The notes under the pieces were generated by a model, which was given only the letters and a program-made list of their open reading frames with translations, was not told the DNA's origin and made no database searches. This document shows positions 59,734-64,000 of a stretch of 64,000 nucleotides of DNA, in pieces. The DNA is from Purshia tridentata. Taxonomy: Eukaryota; Streptophyta; Magnoliopsida; Rosales; Rosaceae. Made by a program: the position numbers and the translations under genes. Each line of letters opens with the position of its first letter. Within the stretch, counting starts at the first letter, position 1. The DNA lies in contig QANT01008321.1 in NCBI GenBank assembly GCA_003254885.1, positions 99,290 through 163,289 on the forward strand, given 5' to 3'.

Positions 59734-60356
59734 GCTCAAGGTTGACAAAGTAGACAAAAAATGGCTGCAGCACCATCTTAAGTAATTTTAGCCAGTTTTG
59801 TTCATCTTTTGATGAACAACTCTCATATATGAAAATCTAGATATGTAGTAACAAAAAAAGCAAAAAACATTTTGCAATTCGTAATTTTCATTGGAATTGA
59901 TCTAACTTTCAACTAAAAAACCAGAAAGTTAATGTTAATAGTCAGGTTTCAGTAATAAATCTAACTTTCATTACTTTAGTGTAAATTATATAAACATAAA
60001 TCTAAATTAATTCAATACAAATAAAAACCAAAAAAATAAAACAAAGACAAATGACAGATCTGCAAGAACATGAATCTAATGAAAATAGACCCACCACCAC
60101 TGATTTATGAATACATCAAAAGATCCAACATCTCCACTTTGAGATTGACATCGTGAGATTGAGGGAGAGAGAGAGAGAGGAAAAAAAATGAAATATTACG
60201 TTTTTTCACATAAGTATTTATATCAAGAGTATTATAGTCTTTTGAAGTGGAAAAATGGTTTGAAAGTTGAAATTTTTCTACTAAGAAATTAGACCTATTC
60301 ACTTATTGCCAATTGGTTTTGAGTTGGATGCTCAAATTTCTTCCATGGTATCAGAG
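59734..60356 (+). repeat. Fragment resembling another Copia LTR end with PBS
   Basis: The stretch ends AATTGGTTTTGAGTTGGATG, then CTCAAATTTCTTCCA, directly followed by TGGTATCAGAG (60346-60356), the start of a tRNA-Met PBS. This looks like the right end of a second Copia LTR abutting the truncated Sirevirus LTR. No gag follows. Confidence 0.5.
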
Positions 60357-61130
60357 TCAGGTTCACCTATGTGTTACAAAGAAAATTGGAGCATAAACCT
60401 ATAACTAATTGGCAATGTGTGAAATAACCCAACACCTCATAGGCCAATATGAAAGGTTATGATTTTCAATATGGTACAACATTTCACCATCTCATAGTTG
60501 AATCCCTCAAATTCTTGTTTTTGCTTTTGTTCTCCTTTCCTCTCTCTCACTCTCGCCCTCACTTTTGCTTTCCTTTTCTCATTCTAGCTTTACCTTTCTC
60601 ACTCTCGCTTTCCCATTCTTTTTTTTCTCTCTCTTTCTCTTTCTCACTCTTTCTTTGGGCATGGTTATTTTTCTCACTTTCTCAGTCCCCTCCCCTCCTT
60701 TTTTTTTACCTTCAAGCTCTATCTACCTCATTTTCATTCTCACTCTACCCCATTTAATCTTTGTTAATCTGACATTTTGTCTCCATATGTTTCATTCTCC
60801 ATCTTCTCGATCATATTTCTTTTGCATTTACTTTACCATTTTACATCACCACCACCACCCCCCATTTCCCTTTATCCCCATTTCCCTCTTCCCTTCTTTC
60901 ACCTTATTGTTGTCTTAACTAGTCGGATAGAAGGAGAGTCTTCCGTTGCGCATTCCCCATTCAAGAATTGGATGGAGAGATGGAGAGTTTTTAATTGGGC
61001 ATGCCTAATTTAAGAATTAGGTAGAGAAAAATAGAGTCTTCAATGGGGCATTCTCGAGGGATTTGCAAGTCTCGCGCATCTTAAGCATCTATCGGGTCTC
61101 ATGCGACTAGAGTGTCTCGAGAGTTTCTGG
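60357..61130. other. CT-rich low-complexity stretch
   Basis: From about 60480 to 60910 the plus strand is very rich in C and T (CTCTCTCACTCTCGCCC-type runs). The overlapping open frames here are produced by that composition. Nothing else recognised. Confidence 0.5.
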
Positions 61131-63360
61131 CTAATAATAATCGTGCCTATGAATCAACCTTCTCATTCTATGGCCGGCTTGATATGCTCCACAAATGCCA
61201 TTGTGAACCTTGCCCATAACCGTCTTTGCTTCTTGCTTACCCAAGCATTTAATTAACATATATTCCTTGCTTCTTTGATAGATATCATCATCAACCAAAA
61301 TGTAATTCCTGGCCTGGTACCTTACTTTCCTTGAACATGGTAGATTTGGATTCTTCAAGTATTGAATAAGATGCCATCTCCAATCATCGTTACTGACCTG
61401 GATGCAACACACGGCGCTGGGTTTGACTCTTTGTCATGCATGAGGAATGTCTCGCCGTTATATTTTCAAAGTGCATGAATCTGCACCTCATGAGATGGTA
61501 ATACCGGATACAATCTTGGTCATCTTATCTGCTTCATATTTGTCTTATCGCCACATATGATATAATGTGATATTGTTGAAATCATTCACTTTTTGCGTAA
61601 TCATGGCCAATACGAACTTAGATTTGGATCAAGGCAATGATACCGGCCAAGCATTTGGTTGACGACGAACAAGGAATGGCCTTATATGGCCACATACTTT
61701 GCTTCAAGCTCCTTTAAAATCTGTAAACCTATTAACAAAGACTCATATTTTGCTTGATTCTTAGTACAAGAAAAATCTAACTAGAAAGCAAACTGATACC
61801 TTATGCCTTGAAGAGATTTTATGATGATGCTAGTTTGCCCGAGCCATCAGGACTAGACCCGTAAACTATAACTCCTAATATGCAATTCCCACATAGTTGG
61901 TTGTGACAACACTAATTTCTACTTCGCCCATGTGTTCAATCTCTTTGAATGGATGGTGTGCTAAAATTCGACCGATGCTTGCCCTTTTACGACCTTTTAA
62001 AGGATGTACCTGAAATCAAACTTCGAAAGAGCCATGGTCCACTTTCCAATTTCGATCGTGGATAATTGACTGTGTGAGCATATGTATTTGATTATCTGTG
62101 GTTATAGTCCACTAGTAAGTTTGCCATCGGCATTGGATATTCATCTTTAAGTGTGTCTAAGTTGAGATTTCTGAAACGACACATACCCTAAGTCTGTCGT
62201 TCTTTTTAGCACACGTGCTACAATTGCAACCCAGGTTATGTATTTCACCGTCTTGATGAACTTTGTCTCTTGGAGTCAACGAATTTCCTCTTCTATACGT
62301 TGTTGAACCTCCACGACAAACTTCTCCGCAGTTGAGTGTAAGTTTTGAAATTTTTTTTTGAGATGAAGCATGTGTTCGACTAAATCTTAATCGAACTTGG
62401 CATTTCCTGGTAATGCTAGGCAAAAAATTCATTGTATACTTTGACCAAGGCCATATGTTTTACCTTCAACTCTTTTGAAATAAGTTGGCTAACGAAAATT
62501 GGCCATAGATCATTGTCTGTACCCAGGTTAATCTCTTATCGAGGGTGTTGGACTTCGGCCTTAGAATCTTCAAGCTTGGTAGGGGCTGGATCTAAATCCT
62601 CCATACCCTATTCCTTCTTTGCTTGTTCCTGCTCGGTGATAAATTCAGCATTCAAATTTCATATGCCTTGAGTATTTGCCCAAGGTCTTGTAATAAGGCC
62701 TCTTCCATTTCCCTAAGTTAGTCCAACATTGATTGCTTTTTTTGAATAGTTGGTTACTGCAGTGAGGGTATCAATCTTCTAGGCGGTTTGCTCTATTTTC
62801 TTCTTAGTTATTACATAAGTTGGGGGATCATTTTTATCCTTCCCTTCAAACATTTAAGTAGCAAATGTCTTTGTCGTAAAACTAGGCATCCACTACCTTA
62901 ATCATTGCCTTAAAAGACTTATGCTCAATTTGGACTGTTTCCACTTGATCTCCATTCTAGAATATTAGAGCTTTGTGAAGAGATTAAGGCACACACCAAT
63001 TTGCATGAATCTAATCTCAGCAGAGAAGTAAGTTGTAGTTGGTCGCAGAATCCACTGCATAGAAAGTTTGTAATCTTCATTTACTTCCTAAGGTTATTTT
63101 CACTAGAACAACACCTTTGGCTCTCAACTTCTCGCTATCGAAACCAGTGAGTATGAGGTCAATATATAACAAATATGCTTATGCTTTGTAAAATTTCCTC
63201 ATAAGGTTGGAGGGAATCACATTCACTATTGCCCCACCATCTATCATAACCTTAATGATGATGACTCTTTCATGGTGGGCGGTAACGTATAAAAGCTTTA
63301 GATGACATGCAATTTCTTCAGTTGATTTCTTGAAATATGCTTGGCCAGATTTCGCCACGG
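61131..63360 (-). pseudogene. Decayed Ty3/Gypsy pol fragment
   Basis: Read on the minus strand in element order. An aspartic-protease core VMIDGGAIVNVIPSNLMRKF lies at about 63260-63190. A reverse-transcriptase start follows (about 62430-62060; PVKQRQRRF and a DYNHR-like phrase spread over several frames). An RNase H phrase KNQAKYESLLIGLQILKELE lies at about 61770-61710. The integrase N-terminus is at 61412-61131 (DWRWHLIQYL, RKVRYQARNYILVDDDIYQR, VHNGICGAYQAGHRM). Many stops and shifts occur, and the catalytic integrase and LTRs are missing. Confidence 0.75.
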
Positions 63361-63372
63361 CAACATTATCCT

Positions 63373-64000
63373 AAACTCTAAATCCTAATCGAAACGTTAA
63401 TCGAAACCTTAAACCCTATTATCATTAGGGTTATTTTTAGGGTTTAGATGACGGTTACAAATTGTGTTATGTTTAAGGTTTACATTAGTGCTTCGATTAG
63501 GGTTTCAATTAGGGTATTAGGGTTTCATGGTTTCTGTGCTGCAGGGTTTTAGGGTTTCTATGTATTAGGGTTTCTGTGTATCAGGGTTTCAGGGTTTCTG
63601 TGTTTCTATGTATTAGGGTTGTTGTGTATCAGGGTTTCAGAATTTCTGTGTATCAGGATTTCTGTGTTTCTGTGTATCAGGGCTTCAATGTTTTTTTGTA
63701 TCAGGATTTAAGTGTTTCTGTATTTCAGAATTTCAGGATTTCAGGATTTCTGTGTTTCTGTGTATCAGGGTTTCAGGATTTCTGTGTTTCTGTGTATTAG
63801 CATTTCTGTGTTTTTGTGTATCAGGGTTTAGGGTTTAGGGGTTTAGGGTTCTATGTATTAGGGTTTCTGTGTTTCTATGTATTAGGGTTTTTGTGTATCA
63901 GGGTTTCAGGATTTTTGCGTATCAGGATTTCTGTGTTTCTGTGTATCAGGGCTTCAGTGTTTTTCTGTATTAGGGTTTAGGGTTTAGGGTTTAGGGTTTA
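63373..64000 (+). repeat. Telomere-like degenerate minisatellite ending in TTTAGGG units
   Basis: 63373-63418 is CCCTAAA-like (AAACCTTAAACCCTA), and from 63426 on the strand switches to TAGGGTT-type repeats. From 63540 to 63960 a minisatellite of TTTCTGTGTATCAGGG-type units, which keep the GGGTTT core, alternates with short TTTAGGG runs (63823-63850). The window ends in four perfect GGGTTTA units (63973-64000). It is either an interstitial telomeric tract or the start of a subtelomere. Confidence 0.8.

Noticed and set aside
60449-61013. Long Ser/Leu/Phe/Pro-rich plus-strand frames
   Set aside because: Produced by a CT-rich low-complexity tract in all three frames.
63576-63800. 74-codon repeat-like protein frame (VSVYQGF repeats)
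   Set aside because: Translation of the telomere-like minisatellite, not a gene.
63373-64000. CRISPR-like periodic repeats at the window end
   Set aside because: Repeats are telomere-derived, of variable length and without unique spacers, in a plant nuclear context.

Overview
This is a plant nuclear window, most likely from a woody eudicot (rosid-like). The genes are split by AT-rich spliceosomal introns, they encode plant-specific families (LOB-domain AS2, Mn-type MTP, plant 5PTase/FRA3), and the spaces between them hold plant transposons and plant-type TTTAGGG repeats. I saw no prokaryotic or organellar gene, CRISPR array, rRNA or convincing tRNA. All exon models were spliced by eye and every one closes in frame.

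Layout. 0.9-4.65 kb: plus-strand PDCD2/TSR4-like gene (10 coding exons, 415 aa) behind a cluster of TGGGCC/T (site II) boxes, with a 759-bp Mutator-type MITE in intron 6. 5.1-7.86 kb: minus-strand metal tolerance protein (Mn-CDF, MTP9/10-like, 6 exons, 401 aa), with a 289-bp MITE in intron 2. 9.80-16.11 kb: complete Mutator-like element (MULE) with 473-bp terminal inverted repeats and a perfect 9-bp target duplication. It carries a decayed MURA-type transposase and a convergent, still open two-exon GRF zinc-finger gene. 16.5-21.6 kb: minus-strand DCN1-like cullin-neddylation gene (11 exons, 250 aa). About 22.0-22.3 kb: relic of a DUF295/KIB-type gene. 23.36-30.54 kb: minus-strand WD40 plus inositol-polyphosphate 5-phosphatase of the FRA3 type (11 exons, 1117 aa), with a 5'-truncated LINE in intron 5. 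31.7-34.25 kb: plus-strand basic Ser/Pro-rich protein of the BPP/'FLO11-like' type (4 exons, 392 aa) whose leader holds a duplicated start-codon context. 34.63-35.71 kb: hAT-like non-autonomous element. About 38.1-41.25 kb: ASYMMETRIC LEAVES2 (AS2/LBD6) orthologue with a long leader. 41.8-49.3 kb: AT-rich spacer with a MITE and a C-rich island. 49.32-59.73 kb: Sirevirus-type Ty1/Copia retrotransposon with gag, pol and a third, env-position ORF. 59.7-63.4 kb: a Copia LTR-like fragment and a minus-strand Ty3/Gypsy pol relic. 63.37-64.0 kb: degenerate telomere-like minisatellite ending in four perfect TTTAGGG-type units at the window edge.

The host genes are ordinary single-copy-type plant genes (ribosome biogenesis, Mn transport, neddylation, phosphoinositide signalling, microtubule-associated-type protein, leaf polarity) and do not form a pathway. 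The most unusual material is in the mobile elements: the MULE whose second, convergent gene stays open while its transposase has four stops, and the Sirevirus whose LTR-type palindrome array is repeated inside the element just upstream of its extra ORF. Two independent GC-AG introns and a stop/start-overlapping uORF are the main oddities in host genes.
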